In this document: in pieces, positions 49,625 through 62,434 of the stretch | How positions within the stretch are numbered: position 1 is the first letter of the stretch | Layout of the letters: each line of letters begins with the position of its first letter | NCBI RefSeq assembly: GCF_022230925.1 | Contig: NZ_JAKKFH010000034.1 | Span: 124,001 to 188,000, forward strand | Direction of reading: 5' to 3' | DNA length: 64,000 nucleotides | Source: Micromonospora alfalfae | GTDB taxonomy: Bacteria; Actinomycetota; Actinomycetes; Mycobacteriales; Micromonosporaceae | Made by a program: the position numbers and the translations under genes | Notes under the pieces: model-generated | Told to the model about the DNA's origin: nothing | Databases searched by the model: none | The model's input: the letters and a program-made list of their open reading frames with translations, nothing else

Positions 49625-52504
49625 TCAGGAGCCGTAGATGCTGACCTTCAGCTTTTCCCGAATGGCTGCCGCCTGCACCTCGTCGCGCCCGTTGTAGACA
49701 TCCAAGGCCTGGTGCCACACCTTCCACGCGGCGGCCAGGTCACCCGCGGCCTCGTAGGTGTCACCGAGGCGGGCCAACGCGCTCGCCTGGAGAGTGGTCT
49801 CGCCGACCTCCGCAGCCAGGTTGACCGCGCGCCGCCCACAGGAGAGCGCCTGCGCGTGGTCGCCTCGTTGGTGGTGGACATGCGCCAGGCTGTCCCACAC
49901 GTACGCCTCACCGTGGAGGTCACCCAAGCGCTGCATGAGAGCAACGGCGCGTCCGCAGTAGTCAAGAGCGCGGACGTGGTCCCCCAGCAGGCTGTGATAC
50001 CACCCGACCGCGTTGAGTGCGCTTGCCTCGCCAGATTCGGGACCAGCATGCTGATGGAGGCGCAGCATCTGTTCGGCGTGCGCCAGCGCGTCACGGTAGC
50101 TTCCCTGGCGCTCGGCCAACCAGGACAGATTGCTGTGGACCTGCGCCTGTCCGGTCCGGTCCCTGATCTCGACGTACAGCCTCAAGGCAGAACCGTGGTG
50201 CTGGCGGGCACGTTCGTAGTGCCCCAGCCGGGTGTGGGCGTTGGCGAGGCCACGATGGCACCGGGCCTCGGCCCTGCGATCCCTCAGCCGCTGCGCAGCG
50301 ACGAGACCGGTGGCCTCGACCGCAGCCCATTCGTGCCACCACCCGCATCGGTTGAGGAAGGTGGTCAGTGTCCAGCCGAGTTGCCAGGCGTGCGAGTCGA
50401 ACCCGTTCGAGGCTGCCATGTCGACGGCCGTGACGAGTGCCCGCCGTTCGTGCGTGTACCAGGCGAACGCCGCGTCGCTGTCGGTGAGGACCTCAGTGGT
50501 CACGCCGGGCTGCGGCGCCGCGAGGTCGATCGAGTCACGCCGGTGCGGGTAGATCAGGCGATCGGCGACATGGGCGGTGTGCAGGTAGTGGTCGAGCATC
50601 CGCTGCCGCGCGGCGCGCTGATCGCGCTCGGTCTCGTGAACACCGACGAGTTCGCGCGCGTATGCGCGCAGGAGATCGTGGAGCGCGTACCGGTCGGCCG
50701 AACGCCGCTCGACCATGTGGACCGCTACCAGGTCCGCCAGCAGTCGGCTGGTCTGGTCCAGCGGCAGACCGGCCAGGCTGGCGCAGGTCGAGACGGCCAT
50801 CTCCAGGCCGTGATGCAGGCCGAGCAGGCGAAACAGTCGGGCGTGTTCGGGGCTGAGAGCGCGGTAGGAACCGGAGAGCACGGTCCGGAGGTCGGACTGC
50901 GGATCGTCTCCGGCAAGGACGTCCAGATCCCCACCGCTCCCGAGGCGGCTGGCGAGGACCTCGATCGGGAGTTGGGCGTCGGTGGCCGCACGCGCTGCGA
51001 CGATGGCCAGCGCCAGGGGTAGACCTGCGCACCTGCGGATGATCTGGTCGACGGCTCCCGCGTCCTGCACGACCCGGGCGACGCCGAGTCGACGGGTGAG
51101 CAACTCGTGCGCTTCCACCGCGGTCAGCATGCCGAGCGGAACGGGTTGAGCCCCTTCGTTCACGACGAGTCCGGTGAGCCGGTTTCGGCTGGTGACCACG
51201 ACCAGGCAGGAAGGGTTGCCCGGGAGCAGCGGGCGCACCTGTGCCGCGTCGCGGGCGTTGTCCAGCACGACCAGCACCCGCCGGTCAGCCAGGACACTCC
51301 GGTAGAGACCCACCTGGGCGTTGATCCCGGGAGGTATCCGGTCCGGCGGAACGTGCAACGCCTCCAGGAAGTCTCGTAGGACGTCGGTGGGCTTGAGGGC
51401 CGCCGTTCCGTCCGGGCCGAACCCGTCCAGGTTCACAAAGAGCTGCCCGTCCGGGAAACGGTCGCGGACCCGATGTGCCCAACGGACGGCCAGCGCCGTC
51501 TTGCCGACGCCGGCATGGCCCACTATGGACAGGACCGTGGGGTGCGGCTGGTCGGTGGGATTGGTCGCCAGAGCCGCATCCAACTCGGCCAGGCTGGCTG
51601 AACGGCCGACGAACAGGGCCCCTTGCACAGGTAGTTGAGCAGGGCGAACAGGTGTCGCACCGGCGCCGGAGGCGAGGGTGACGCCCTCGGGACGCGCCGA
51701 CGGGTCGAGGGCTCGGTCTTGCCGAAGAATCGCCTCGTACCTCCTACGCAGCTCGTCGCCCGGGTCGACGCCCAGTTCGTCGGCGAGCGTGGAAGCGACG
51801 CGCTGGTACGCCTCGATCGCCTCGGCCTGCCGCCCGGACTGGTAGAGGCCGGTCATCAGCATTGCCGCGAGCCGCTCGCGCAGCGGATGTTTCGCCACCA
51901 GATCAGTCAGTTCGGCGACCACGGCGGCCCCGCCGCCGAAGGTCAGCTCGCACTCCAGACACTCTTCGAGGACCGCTATGCGCATCTCCTCCAACACGGC
52001 CGCCTCGCGCTCCAGCACGATCCCGTTCAGATCCGCGAGCGCGGGACCCCGCCACATCGACACCGCCTGACGCAGCACGACGGCTGCCTTGCGCTTGTCA
52101 TCGAGCGCTACGAGGCGTCGCCCCTCGGACACGGCGTCCTTGAATCGGGCGAGGTCCAGCTGACTCGCGTCGACGCGAAGCCGGTAGTTGGCGCGCTCAC
52201 CACCCAGCAGGTGCGCCGCACCGTAGCGGTCAAGGGTGCGACGCAGCTGCCAAATTCCGCTGTGGATCTGGTTGCGAGCCGTCGCGGGCGGGTCCCCGTT
52301 CCAGGCGATGGCGGTCAGGTCAGCGGCGGACACCAGCTGACCGTGGCGGAGAAGCAGACCGGCCAGCAGCCTTCTCTGCCGCTCGCCGCCCAGCTCAACG
52401 CGTCGGTCGCCAGCGCTAACCTCAAGGGGCCCGAGCACCATGAAGTCGATCGGCACCGCCACGATGACACCCCCGTTGTGCAGATCGGCCCGTAGGGTAG
52501 TCAT
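49625..52504 (-). CDS. SARP/AfsR-type pathway regulator
   Basis: A 959-residue regulator. An N-terminal OmpR-like winged helix (15-105, VLGPLEVSAGDRRVELGGER), a BTAD domain (110-250, with LYQSGRQAEAIEAYQR), an NB-ARC ATPase (P-loop GHAGVGKTALAVRW near 330), and C-terminal TPR repeats (690-950) are in the AfsR order. It activates secondary-metabolism genes. It lies on the same strand just after the polyketide operon and is its likely activator. Start uncertain: no clear ribosome-binding site before the ATG, and GTGs about 12 to 16 codons later are possible. Confidence 0.9.
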   Translation of the reverse strand: MTTLRADLHNGGVIVAVPIDFMVLGPLEVSAGDRRVELGGERQRRLLAGLLLRHGQLVSAADLTAIAWNGDPPATARNQIHSGIWQLRRTLDRYGAAHLLGGERANYRLRVDASQLDLARFKDAVSEGRRLVALDDKRKAAVVLRQAVSMWRGPALADLNGIVLEREAAVLEEMRIAVLEECLECELTFGGGAAVVAELTDLVAKHPLRERLAAMLMTGLYQSGRQAEAIEAYQRVASTLADELGVDPGDELRRRYEAILRQDRALDPSARPEGVTLASGAGATPVRPAQLPVQGALFVGRSASLAELDAALATNPTDQPHPTVLSIVGHAGVGKTALAVRWAHRVRDRFPDGQLFVNLDGFGPDGTAALKPTDVLRDFLEALHVPPDRIPPGINAQVGLYRSVLADRRVLVVLDNARDAAQVRPLLPGNPSCLVVVTSRNRLTGLVVNEGAQPVPLGMLTAVEAHELLTRRLGVARVVQDAGAVDQIIRRCAGLPLALAIVAARAATDAQLPIEVLASRLGSGGDLDVLAGDDPQSDLRTVLSGSYRALSPEHARLFRLLGLHHGLEMAVSTCASLAGLPLDQTSRLLADLVAVHMVERRSADRYALHDLLRAYARELVGVHETERDQRAARQRMLDHYLHTAHVADRLIYPHRRDSIDLAAPQPGVTTEVLTDSDAAFAWYTHERRALVTAVDMAASNGFDSHAWQLGWTLTTFLNRCGWWHEWAAVEATGLVAAQRLRDRRAEARCHRGLANAHTRLGHYERARQHHGSALRLYVEIRDRTGQAQVHSNLSWLAERQGSYRDALAHAEQMLRLHQHAGPESGEASALNAVGWYHSLLGDHVRALDYCGRAVALMQRLGDLHGEAYVWDSLAHVHHQRGDHAQALSCGRRAVNLAAEVGETTLQASALARLGDTYEAAGDLAAAWKVWHQALDVYNGRDEVQAAAIREKLKVSIYGS

Positions 52505-52600
52505 CTGGTGTCACTGTGTCAAGATCGAGCCCGGCTGATCGTCGTGCATCGTCTGAAGACCGCCCGGGGACGGGGCCGACTCGCCCCCGGGCTGCCCCGA

Positions 52601-53578
52601 TCAGACCCGAGCCAGCCCCAGCGCCCGCACGTCGACGGCTACGTCCGGGCCGTAGGAGTCGACGATGCGGCGCTCGAAAGCGTCGGCGTCGACCGTGTAT
52701 TCCTGCGGGCCCTCGACCTCCAGCACGTGCGCCGCCAGTACGCAGCCCACCTGCGCCGCGCGCTCGATGGGCAGGTCGGCGGCGAGTGCGGCGAAGAAGC
52801 CGGCCCGGAAGCCGTCGCCGACGCCGGTCGGGTCGACGATGCGGCCCACCCGCGCCGCCGGAACCAGGAAGTCACCCTCCTGCCCGGTGACGCGTACCCC
52901 GTTGGCGCCCAGGGTCACGACCCGCACGCCCACGCGGCGCAGGATGTCGTCTTCGCTCAGCCCGGTCTTCGACTCCAGCAGCGCCGCCTCGTACTCGTTG
53001 GTCAACAGGTAGCGAGCGCCGCTGATCATCGCCTCGATGTCGGCCGACGGCATCCGGGCCAGTTGCTGTGACGGGTCGGCGGCGAAGGGCAGGCCCAGTC
53101 GGCGGCAGGCGGCGGCGCGGGCGAGCATCGTGTCCGGGTTCTCCGCGGCGACGATGACGAGCCCGAGCCTGCCGGCCCGTGCGGCGACACCGTCGAGGCT
53201 GATCCGGTCGGGCTCGCCCATCGCGCCGGGATAGAACGACGCGATCTGGCAGAGGTCGGTGTCGGTGGTGCAGATGAACCGGGCGGTGTGTGCGCTGGAG
53301 CTGACCTGCACCTCCGAGCAGTCGACCCCGTGCCGCTCCAACCAGCTGCGGTAGTCGCCGAAGTCAGCGCCGACCGCGCCGAGCAGCACCGGCCGGTGCC
53401 CCAGTTGACCGAGCCCGAAGGCGATGTTGGCCGCGACCCCACCGCGCCGGACGACCAGGTCGTCGACGAGGAACGAGAGCGAGACGGTGTCGAGGCTGCC
53501 GGCGATGAGCTGTTCGGCGAACCGCCCCGGAAAACGCATCAGATGGTCGGTCGCGATCGAGCCGGATACGGCGATCAT
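52601..53578 (-). CDS. adoK: Adenosine kinase (PfkB family)
   Basis: A 325-residue PfkB-type kinase beginning IAVSGSIATDHLMRFPGRF, very like the Mtb adenosine kinase Rv2202c. RRGGVAANIAFGLG binds the sugar, and DPTGVGDGFRAGF holds the anion hole and catalytic Asp (GVGD for the usual GAGD). It phosphorylates adenosine to AMP. The next gene upstream makes adenosine from S-adenosylhomocysteine, so the two complete by-product removal after methylation. 14 bases separate them. Confidence 0.9.
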   Translation of the reverse strand: MIAVSGSIATDHLMRFPGRFAEQLIAGSLDTVSLSFLVDDLVVRRGGVAANIAFGLGQLGHRPVLLGAVGADFGDYRSWLERHGVDCSEVQVSSSAHTARFICTTDTDLCQIASFYPGAMGEPDRISLDGVAARAGRLGLVIVAAENPDTMLARAAACRRLGLPFAADPSQQLARMPSADIEAMISGARYLLTNEYEAALLESKTGLSEDDILRRVGVRVVTLGANGVRVTGQEGDFLVPAARVGRIVDPTGVGDGFRAGFFAALAADLPIERAAQVGCVLAAHVLEVEGPQEYTVDADAFERRIVDSYGPDVAVDVRALGLARV

Positions 53579-53592
53579 GCGGACGGGCCCTC

Positions 53593-55038
53593 TCAGTAGC
53601 GGTAGTGGTCGGGCTTGTAGGGCCCTTCGACCGGGACGCCGAGGTAGTTGGCTTGTTCCTTTGTCAGTTCGCTGAGGCGGACACCCAACGCGGAGAGGTG
53701 GAGTCGGGCCACCTTCTCGTCCAGGTGCTTGGGGAGGGTGTGCACACCGATCGGGTACTGGTCGGTGCTGGTGAACAGCTCGATCTGCGCGATCGTCTGG
53801 TTGGCGAAGCTGTTCGACATCACGAAGCTCGGGTGCCCAGTGGCGTTGCCCAGGTTCAACAGCCGTCCCTCGGACAGCACGATGATCGAGTGGCCGTCCG
53901 CGAACCGCCACTCATCCACCTGCGGCTTCACGGTGATCCGCTCGACATCACCGCGTTTCGCGAGACCGGCCATGTCGATCTCGTTGTCGAAGTGGCCGAT
54001 GTTTCCCACTATCGCCTGGTGCTTCATCCGCGCCATGTGCTCATTGGTGATCACGCTGAAGCAGCCGGTGGCGGTCACGAAGATGTCAGCGGTCTCGACA
54101 ACGTCGTCGATGGTCGCGACCTGGTAGCCGTCCATCGCCGCCTGGAGGGCGCAGATCGGATCCACCTCGGTCACGATGACCCGCGCACCCTGACCACGCA
54201 GACTCTCGGCGCAGCCCTTCCCGACGTCGCCGTAGCCGAACACCACTGCGACCTTCCCGCCGATCAGCACATCGGTGGCCCGGTTGATCCCGTCGATCAA
54301 CGAGTGCCGACAGCCGTACTTGTTGTCGAACTTGCTCTTGGTCACGGAGTCGTTCACGTTGATCGCCGGGAACAGCAGGTTCCCCGCCTGCTGCATCTCG
54401 TACAGCCTGTGCACGCCGGTGGTGGTCTCCTCGGTCACCCCCTTGATCCCGGCAGCGATCCGCGTCCAGCGGCGGTTGTCCTCCCGCAGCGACCGGGTCA
54501 ACACACCGAGGACGACCTCGTACTCCTCCGAGTCGGCGCTCTCCGGCGACGGGACAGCGCCGATCGCCTCGAACTCGGCGCCCTTGTGCACCAGCAGCGT
54601 GGCGTCACCACCATCGTCGAGGATCATGTTCGGGCCCTGCCCGTCCGGCCAGAGCAACACCTGCTGGGTGCACCACCAGTACTCGTCGAGGGACTCGCCC
54701 TTCCAGGCGTAGACCGGGACACCCGCCGGGGCGTCCGGGGTGCCGGTCGGGCCGACGGCGATCGCCGCCGCGGCGTGGTCCTGGGTGGAGAAGATGTTGC
54801 AGGACGCCCAACGGACCTGCGCGCCAAGCGCCACCAACGTCTCGATCAACACCGCCGTCTGGATCGTCATGTGCAGTGAGCCGGTGATCCGCGCACCCTT
54901 CAACGGCTGGCGCTCGGCGAACTCCCTCCGGATCGACATCAGACCCGGCATCTCGTGCTCGGCCAGCTCGATCTCCTTACGCCCGAAGGCCGCCAACGAC
55001 AGATCCGCCACCTTGAAATCGCTGAAGTCGCCAGTCAT
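53593..55038 (-). CDS. ahcY: S-adenosylhomocysteinase
   Basis: A 481-residue NAD-dependent hydrolase that splits S-adenosylhomocysteine into adenosine and homocysteine. It shows [10 protein letters not shown]-type helix, the NAD loop [18 protein letters not shown], and ends in the conserved KPDHYRY. GGGAGG is eight bases before the ATG at 55038. Located after an O-methyltransferase-containing polyketide operon, where it relieves product inhibition of methylation. A genome could also have a housekeeping copy. Confidence 0.96.
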   Translation of the reverse strand: MTGDFSDFKVADLSLAAFGRKEIELAEHEMPGLMSIRREFAERQPLKGARITGSLHMTIQTAVLIETLVALGAQVRWASCNIFSTQDHAAAAIAVGPTGTPDAPAGVPVYAWKGESLDEYWWCTQQVLLWPDGQGPNMILDDGGDATLLVHKGAEFEAIGAVPSPESADSEEYEVVLGVLTRSLREDNRRWTRIAAGIKGVTEETTTGVHRLYEMQQAGNLLFPAINVNDSVTKSKFDNKYGCRHSLIDGINRATDVLIGGKVAVVFGYGDVGKGCAESLRGQGARVIVTEVDPICALQAAMDGYQVATIDDVVETADIFVTATGCFSVITNEHMARMKHQAIVGNIGHFDNEIDMAGLAKRGDVERITVKPQVDEWRFADGHSIIVLSEGRLLNLGNATGHPSFVMSNSFANQTIAQIELFTSTDQYPIGVHTLPKHLDEKVARLHLSALGVRLSELTKEQANYLGVPVEGPYKPDHYRY

Positions 55039-55143
55039 GCCCGCACCCTCCCCCACCCGCGTCGAGGACCGTTGGAGTCCCGTTCAACCGGGCTCATGCT
55101 CCGCACACCGGGCCACCCGGGCCCGGGTGCGGAGCAAGCGCCG

Positions 55144-56679
55144 TCAGGAGTTGCGGCTGCCCGGGTCGACCCGGGCGTACGTGAGCAGGTCGGCCATCGT
55201 GAACTGGCCGGAGAAGCGGGCGGGGAGGGTCGGACGCCAGTTGGGCTGCACCTTCAGGTAGCTCGCCGGGTCGAGCTGGGCGATGCCGATGAGCACCTCG
55301 GCCACGATTCGCCCACCGACGGCGCCCAACGAACCTCCGCCGGCCTGGAGCTGCGCCTCCTTGAGGATGTAGTAGAAGAGCGGGGTGTTGGAGTCCAGGC
55401 CGAGGCCGTACCCGCTGAGCTCCGGGAAGTTGAAGCTGCCGAGCGCCGGCGCGCCGATGGTCGCGGCGATCCGCTGGCCCGACGGGATGCCGAAGGTGAG
55501 CTGCCGGAGCAGGTCGCGTCCGAGCAGGTTGGCCGACGGGGAGCCGGACGGCGGTGGTGGCAGTGGGAAGCCGAACAGCGGCGTCGAGTTGCGTACGTCG
55601 ATCCACTTGCTCCAGCGCACCTGGCCGTCGAAGAACTGGAACCAGAACTGGTAGTCGAGGTAGCGGCGGGCGGCCCGCTTCCCGCCGCGCAGGTCGGCCG
55701 GGTCGGCGCCGCTCAGCGCCGGGTCGAAGAGCATGGCGTAGAACTCGTCGCCGCCGTCGCCGGTACGGTTGACCAGGTAGGCCGGTCGTGGCTGGCTGTG
55801 GCCGAACCGGAACGCCGCAGCGGTGAACTCGACCGGGATGAACGTCGCGTTCGGCTCCGGCTTGTAGAAGCGGCGGCCACCGTTGAGCACTGTGAAGACA
55901 GTGCCCGGCCCGGCGATCAGCGGAAGGAACTCGTTGAGCACGATCCACTGGTAGTGCCAGGTGACGAGTTGCCGGGCGGCGCCGAAGACCTGTGCCGCCG
56001 GTGTGCCCTGGGCGCGCACCAGGTCGACCACCCGGTTGTGGAAGAGGATGAACGCGGCAGTGATCTGCGCGATCGGCAGGTTCTCGTCGTTGCGGGAGTC
56101 GAAGACGATCGCCTTGCCACTGGAGTTGCGCGGCAGGTCTTCGAAGCGCCCGCCCGACTCGATCTTGAGTTTGGCGGGATCGGCCGAGTTGTACAGCTCC
56201 GGGTTTCCGGTCGGCCCGCCACCGTAGAGCGAGTCGAGATCCAGGGCCGGCGTCCGGGGGTTCGGCACCGTGGTCGGGTCGACCGGCGTACCCAGCGGCG
56301 CCGTCGTCTCGAAGGCCAGGTCGTGGTCGACGAACTGCCCGAAGTACGTCATGCCCTGTGGGATCGAGAAGTTGTCCGGGTTGTTGATGCTGTGCTGCTG
56401 CAGGTCGGCGAGCGCCTCCGCACCGACGCTCAACGGGTCGCGGGCGTCCATCGGGCCGCCGACGCGCGACAGGTCGATCAGTGCGTTCCGCATCTGGGTC
56501 GTCGCGGAACCGAACGCCGGCAGCGACGGGAACATCCGACCGAACCGGTTGGAGAACGCGGCCGCCGCCGGCGTCGCGTCGAGCAGGACTCCCCCGGTGC
56601 CGGCCACGAGCGCCCCCGCGCCGACTCCGGCCAATAATCGCCGTCGGCTGACACCTCGAGAAGCGTTGTCAATTGCCAT
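55144..56679 (-). CDS. Tat-exported haem peroxidase (animal peroxidase family)
   Basis: A 511-residue protein with twin-arginine signal (VSRRRLLAGVGAGALVAGTGG, cleaved near residue 37). The body has the distal histidine region YFGQFVDHDLAF, the catalytic Arg region, and the proximal histidine in FRFGHSQPRPAY, as in animal-type haem peroxidases. AAGGTGG precedes the ATG. It lies in line with the polyketide operon, 83 bases after accC. It might couple or oxidise phenolic products outside the cell. Confidence 0.88.
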   Translation of the reverse strand: MAIDNASRGVSRRRLLAGVGAGALVAGTGGVLLDATPAAAAFSNRFGRMFPSLPAFGSATTQMRNALIDLSRVGGPMDARDPLSVGAEALADLQQHSINNPDNFSIPQGMTYFGQFVDHDLAFETTAPLGTPVDPTTVPNPRTPALDLDSLYGGGPTGNPELYNSADPAKLKIESGGRFEDLPRNSSGKAIVFDSRNDENLPIAQITAAFILFHNRVVDLVRAQGTPAAQVFGAARQLVTWHYQWIVLNEFLPLIAGPGTVFTVLNGGRRFYKPEPNATFIPVEFTAAAFRFGHSQPRPAYLVNRTGDGGDEFYAMLFDPALSGADPADLRGGKRAARRYLDYQFWFQFFDGQVRWSKWIDVRNSTPLFGFPLPPPPSGSPSANLLGRDLLRQLTFGIPSGQRIAATIGAPALGSFNFPELSGYGLGLDSNTPLFYYILKEAQLQAGGGSLGAVGGRIVAEVLIGIAQLDPASYLKVQPNWRPTLPARFSGQFTMADLLTYARVDPGSRNS

Positions 56680-56761
56680 GTCGGCCACCTTCCGTCCGCA
56701 GGCGCCCGCGTGGACGCACGGGCCGCAAACCCGCGAACCGGCAGCAGTGTGAACCCTTCGG

Positions 56762-58147
56762 CTAGTGGCGCCCTGGAGCTTCGGTGGTGTCCGGCTGGAG
56801 GCCGGTGAGCATGGTGTCGACAAGCGAGGTGTCGTGTTTCGCGGTGCGGAACAGCGGGTGGTCGAGCGTCGATCGGAGGAAGTCGCGGGTGGTGGCCACT
56901 CCTGGCCCTTCGACGGCGCACTCGTCGAGGGCGCGGGCCATCCGGGCCAGGGCCTGGGTGCGGTCGGGCGCCCAGACGACCACCTTCGCGAGCAGGGAGT
57001 CGTAGTCCGCCGGGACCCGGTAACCGGCGTACCCGTGCGTGTCGACCCTGACGAACGGGCCGGCGGGCAGGTCGAAGCGGGTCAGCTCACCCGGCGTCGG
57101 TACGAACCCGCGCGCCGGGTCCTCGACGTTGAGACGGCACTCGATCGCGGTGCCGCGTGGCGTCACGTCGGCCTGGGTCAGCGCCAGCCGTTCGCCGGCC
57201 GCGACGAGGATCTGTTGCCGCACCAGATCGACGCCGGTCACCAGCTCGGAGACCGGGTGTTCGACCTGGAGCCGGCAGTTGACCTCCATGAGGTGGAAGT
57301 CGTCCCCACCGCCGACCAGGAACTCGAAGGTGCCAGCGCCCACGTAGCCGACACCGAGCGCGCCGGTGACCGCGGCGGCGGTCATCCGGTCGACCATGTG
57401 TTGCGGCAGCCCCGGCGCGGGTGACTCCTCGATCAGCTTCTGGTGACGCCGCTGCACCGAGCAGTCGCGCTCGCCGAGGTGGATGCCGTTGCCGTAGCGG
57501 TCGGTGAGCACCTGCACCTCGACGTGGCGGGCAGACTCGAGGTAGCGCTCGATGTAGACCCGGTTGTCGCCGAAGAGCAGCTGCGCCTCGGCCCGCGCGG
57601 CGGCGAACTCGCCAAGGAACGACGCCGGATCGCGGACCACCCGTACGCCCCGACCGCCGCCACCGGCGACCGCCTTGATGATCAGCGGGAAGCCGATCTC
57701 GTCGGCGACAGCGCGGGCGTGGGCAGCCGACTCGACGGCGTCGGTCGTGCCGGGGAGTACGGGCAGGCCGAGGCCCGCCATGATGCCCCGCGTCCGGGCC
57801 TTGTCGCCCAGAGCGGCCATCACGGCGGGCGGCGGCCCGATGAACGTGATCCCGTCGGCCTCGCAGATCTCGGCGAAGTCCGGATCCTCGGAGAGAAATC
57901 CGTAGCCCGGGTGGATGGCGTCGGCCCCCGTGCGACGGGCCGCCTCGATGATGGCCGGGGCACTCAGGTAGCTGCGTCGGCTGGGACCCGGCCCGATCTG
58001 GACGGCTTCGTCGGCCAGCCGCACCACCGCCGAGTCCCGGTCCACTGTCGAGTAGACAGCCACGGTACGCAGCCCCATCTCCCGGCAGGTCCGGGCGATC
58101 CGGACCGCGATTTCGCCCCGGTTGGCGATCAGCACCGACTCGAACAC
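56762..58147 (-). CDS. accC: Acetyl-CoA carboxylase, biotin carboxylase subunit
   Basis: A 461-residue ATP-grasp enzyme that carboxylates biotin with bicarbonate and ATP. It begins FESVLIANRGEIAVRIARTC, with GGGGRGVRVV as the ATP lid, EVNCRLQVEHPVSE and the C-terminal biotin carboxylase domain. It follows accB by four bases. Within this operon it supplies malonyl-CoA to the polyketide synthase. Confidence 0.94.
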   Translation of the reverse strand: MFESVLIANRGEIAVRIARTCREMGLRTVAVYSTVDRDSAVVRLADEAVQIGPGPSRRSYLSAPAIIEAARRTGADAIHPGYGFLSEDPDFAEICEADGITFIGPPPAVMAALGDKARTRGIMAGLGLPVLPGTTDAVESAAHARAVADEIGFPLIIKAVAGGGGRGVRVVRDPASFLGEFAAARAEAQLLFGDNRVYIERYLESARHVEVQVLTDRYGNGIHLGERDCSVQRRHQKLIEESPAPGLPQHMVDRMTAAAVTGALGVGYVGAGTFEFLVGGGDDFHLMEVNCRLQVEHPVSELVTGVDLVRQQILVAAGERLALTQADVTPRGTAIECRLNVEDPARGFVPTPGELTRFDLPAGPFVRVDTHGYAGYRVPADYDSLLAKVVVWAPDRTQALARMARALDECAVEGPGVATTRDFLRSTLDHPLFRTAKHDTSLVDTMLTGLQPDTTEAPGRH

Positions 58148-58151
58148 TGGG

Positions 58152-58575
58152 TCAGCCCTCCGACACAGCTAAGGCGATCAACCGTTCGCCGTACTCGACC
58201 GGGCTCGCGTTGGGCACCAGCACCTTTACGACCTCGCCCGCGCGGTCGGCTTCGACCGGGATCATCATCTTCATCGCTTCGAGGATCGCGACCTGCTGGC
58301 CCGGAATGACCTGGTCGCCCTCAGTGACGAACGGGTCAGCTCCGGGCGACGGCGCGAGGTAGAGCGTCGCGACCATCGGCGCGCACACGTAGTGCAGACC
58401 GGCGTCGGTCTCCACCGGCGGGGCGGCCGGTACCACCGCCGCCCCCGGTGCGCCATCCGGCCACTCCACCTCGACCACCAGGTCGCCGTGTTGCAGCCGG
58501 GCGCGGCGGACCGGACCTGGCGTCGACCCGATCAGCCGCGCGAGACTGCGGACCGCGGCATCCAGCGGGTCGGCG

Positions 58576-58589
<14 letters not shown>
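58152..58589 (-). CDS. accB: Biotin carboxyl carrier protein
   Basis: A 145-residue carrier. The biotinylation site EAMKMM places the modified lysine at residue 107 in a C-terminal biotinyl domain (65-143), after a flexible Pro/Ala-rich linker. The ATG lies within the end of the carboxyltransferase gene (14-base overlap), so subunits are made in step. Confidence 0.93.
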
Positions 58590-60962
<2,373 letters not shown>

Positions 60963-60966
<4 letters not shown>

Positions 60967-61430
60967 GAGTTTCCTCCCGTCGGTCGCTGCCACCCGTCGC
61001 GCACGCCGCCGACCTGCGGCACCGGCGACTCGGGGTGCGGGACCTCTTCGGTGTCGACGTGGCCCAGCTCGGGGCGCGGTGCGAGCGGGCTGATCTGGAA
61101 CACGATCAGCGCGGTCTCGCCACCGGCGTTGACGATGCGGTGCCGCTGGCCGCGACGGACCATGAGAGCCTCGTCGGCAGCGAGCTTGACCTCCGCGCCG
61201 TCGACCCGGATCACCACCTCGCCGCGCACCAGATAACAGAACTTGTCCGAGTACGGGTTGTACTGCTCTGCCAGGAACTCGCCCGGCTCCAGGCGGACCG
61301 TGCCCATGAAGCCCTCCGTCGCGTCGACGGTCTTCGGGCTGAGCAGGATCCGCACCTCGCCGCCGATCCGGTTGATGCCGGGCACGTCGGTGGCGGCGAC
61401 CTTCACGATCGGTTGCCGATGCATGATCAT
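60963..61430 (-). CDS. Polyketide-synthesis cupin (WhiE ORFII-like)
   Basis: A 155-residue single-cupin protein with GEFLAEQYNPYSDKFCYLVRGE as cupin motif 1 and QRHRIVNAGGETALIVFQ as motif 2. Cupins of this type act in cyclisation of later rings in spore-pigment and pentangular polyphenol pathways. The ATG at 61430 overlaps the methyltransferase stop as ATGA; an ATG two codons later is also usable. Confidence 0.9.
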
Positions 61431-62434
61431 CCCTTCTCTGCGACGAGCACTCGGAACGGCAGGTCCGTCGGGTGGACGGTGGCCGGGCCGAAGCCCGCCG
61501 CGGCGAGGGCCCGGTTGTAGGCGGCGACGGAGTGCGACTCGCCCTCGAAGGTCCAGACCAACATCAACACCGAGAAGAGGTACGGAGCCGGGTCCAGTGC
61601 CGGCGACTCGTCGCCAGTGGTGAACCCGACGATGACCAGCCGTCCACCCGGCTTGACCACGGAACCGAGCCGGGTCACCAGCTCATGCACCCGCTCCTCG
61701 GAGAAGTGGTGCGTGACATTGGTGAGCAGCACGACGTCGTAGGGCCCGCCGAGATCGGTGGTGAACATGTCACCCGGCAGGAACGACGCCCGGTCGCGCA
61801 CGCCGAGCCGTTCGGCGTGCTTCTCCGTCACGGCGAGCACGTTGGGCCAGTCCAGCGAGGTCACCGCCGCCTGTGGGTTGTGCTGAGCGAGCGTGTAGCC
61901 GTAGACGCCGTGGCCGCAGGCGACGTCGAGGATGTCGAGTTCGGCGCGCTCCTTCGTCCACGGCGCGAGCGCCTCGGCCATCACCTCGGCGGTTGGCTGG
62001 GCGACCTTCGTCGCGTACGCGGCGAAGTCCTCCCAGTAGGTGTACTCCGGGGTCTCGGCGTGCACGTCGAGGACGGTGCCGCCGGCCCGTACGGCGGCGC
62101 TGAGGTCGCGCAGCGCGTCCCACTCCCAGTCGCTCGACATCACCTTGACCATGCCGCCCAGGTAGTCGGGACGGGTGCTGACCAGGTGATCGGCGGCCGC
62201 CTGGGTGAGCGAGAAGTGCTCGCTGGTGCGGTCGGTGAGTCGGATCGCGGTGAGCGCGTCGAGCAGGATGCGCGCACCCCGGGGATGGATGCCGAGCTTC
62301 GGGGCGAGCCCGCTGGCAGTGGCCGGGCCCTCGGCGAGCGCGTCGAACACGCCCAGCTCGACAGCGGTACGCAGCAGGCTCGTCTTCTTGTATGCCTGCA
62401 TCATGTCGTTGATGTCGCGGCGGGTCAGCGTCAC
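61427..62434 (-). CDS. SAM-dependent O-methyltransferase (TcmO/DnrK family)
   Basis: A 335-residue two-domain methyltransferase. An N-terminal dimerisation winged helix (10-100) precedes a Rossmann domain with LDILDVACGHGVYGYTLA for SAM, LPGDMF, and LLTNVTHHFSEE near the active site. It methylates a hydroxyl on the polyketide scaffold. Overlaps by four bases on both sides; ahcY and adoK downstream handle its by-product. Confidence 0.92.
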   Translation of the reverse strand: MTLTRRDINDMMQAYKKTSLLRTAVELGVFDALAEGPATASGLAPKLGIHPRGARILLDALTAIRLTDRTSEHFSLTQAAADHLVSTRPDYLGGMVKVMSSDWEWDALRDLSAAVRAGGTVLDVHAETPEYTYWEDFAAYATKVAQPTAEVMAEALAPWTKERAELDILDVACGHGVYGYTLAQHNPQAAVTSLDWPNVLAVTEKHAERLGVRDRASFLPGDMFTTDLGGPYDVVLLTNVTHHFSEERVHELVTRLGSVVKPGGRLVIVGFTTGDESPALDPAPYLFSVLMLVWTFEGESHSVAAYNRALAAAGFGPATVHPTDLPFRVLVAEKG

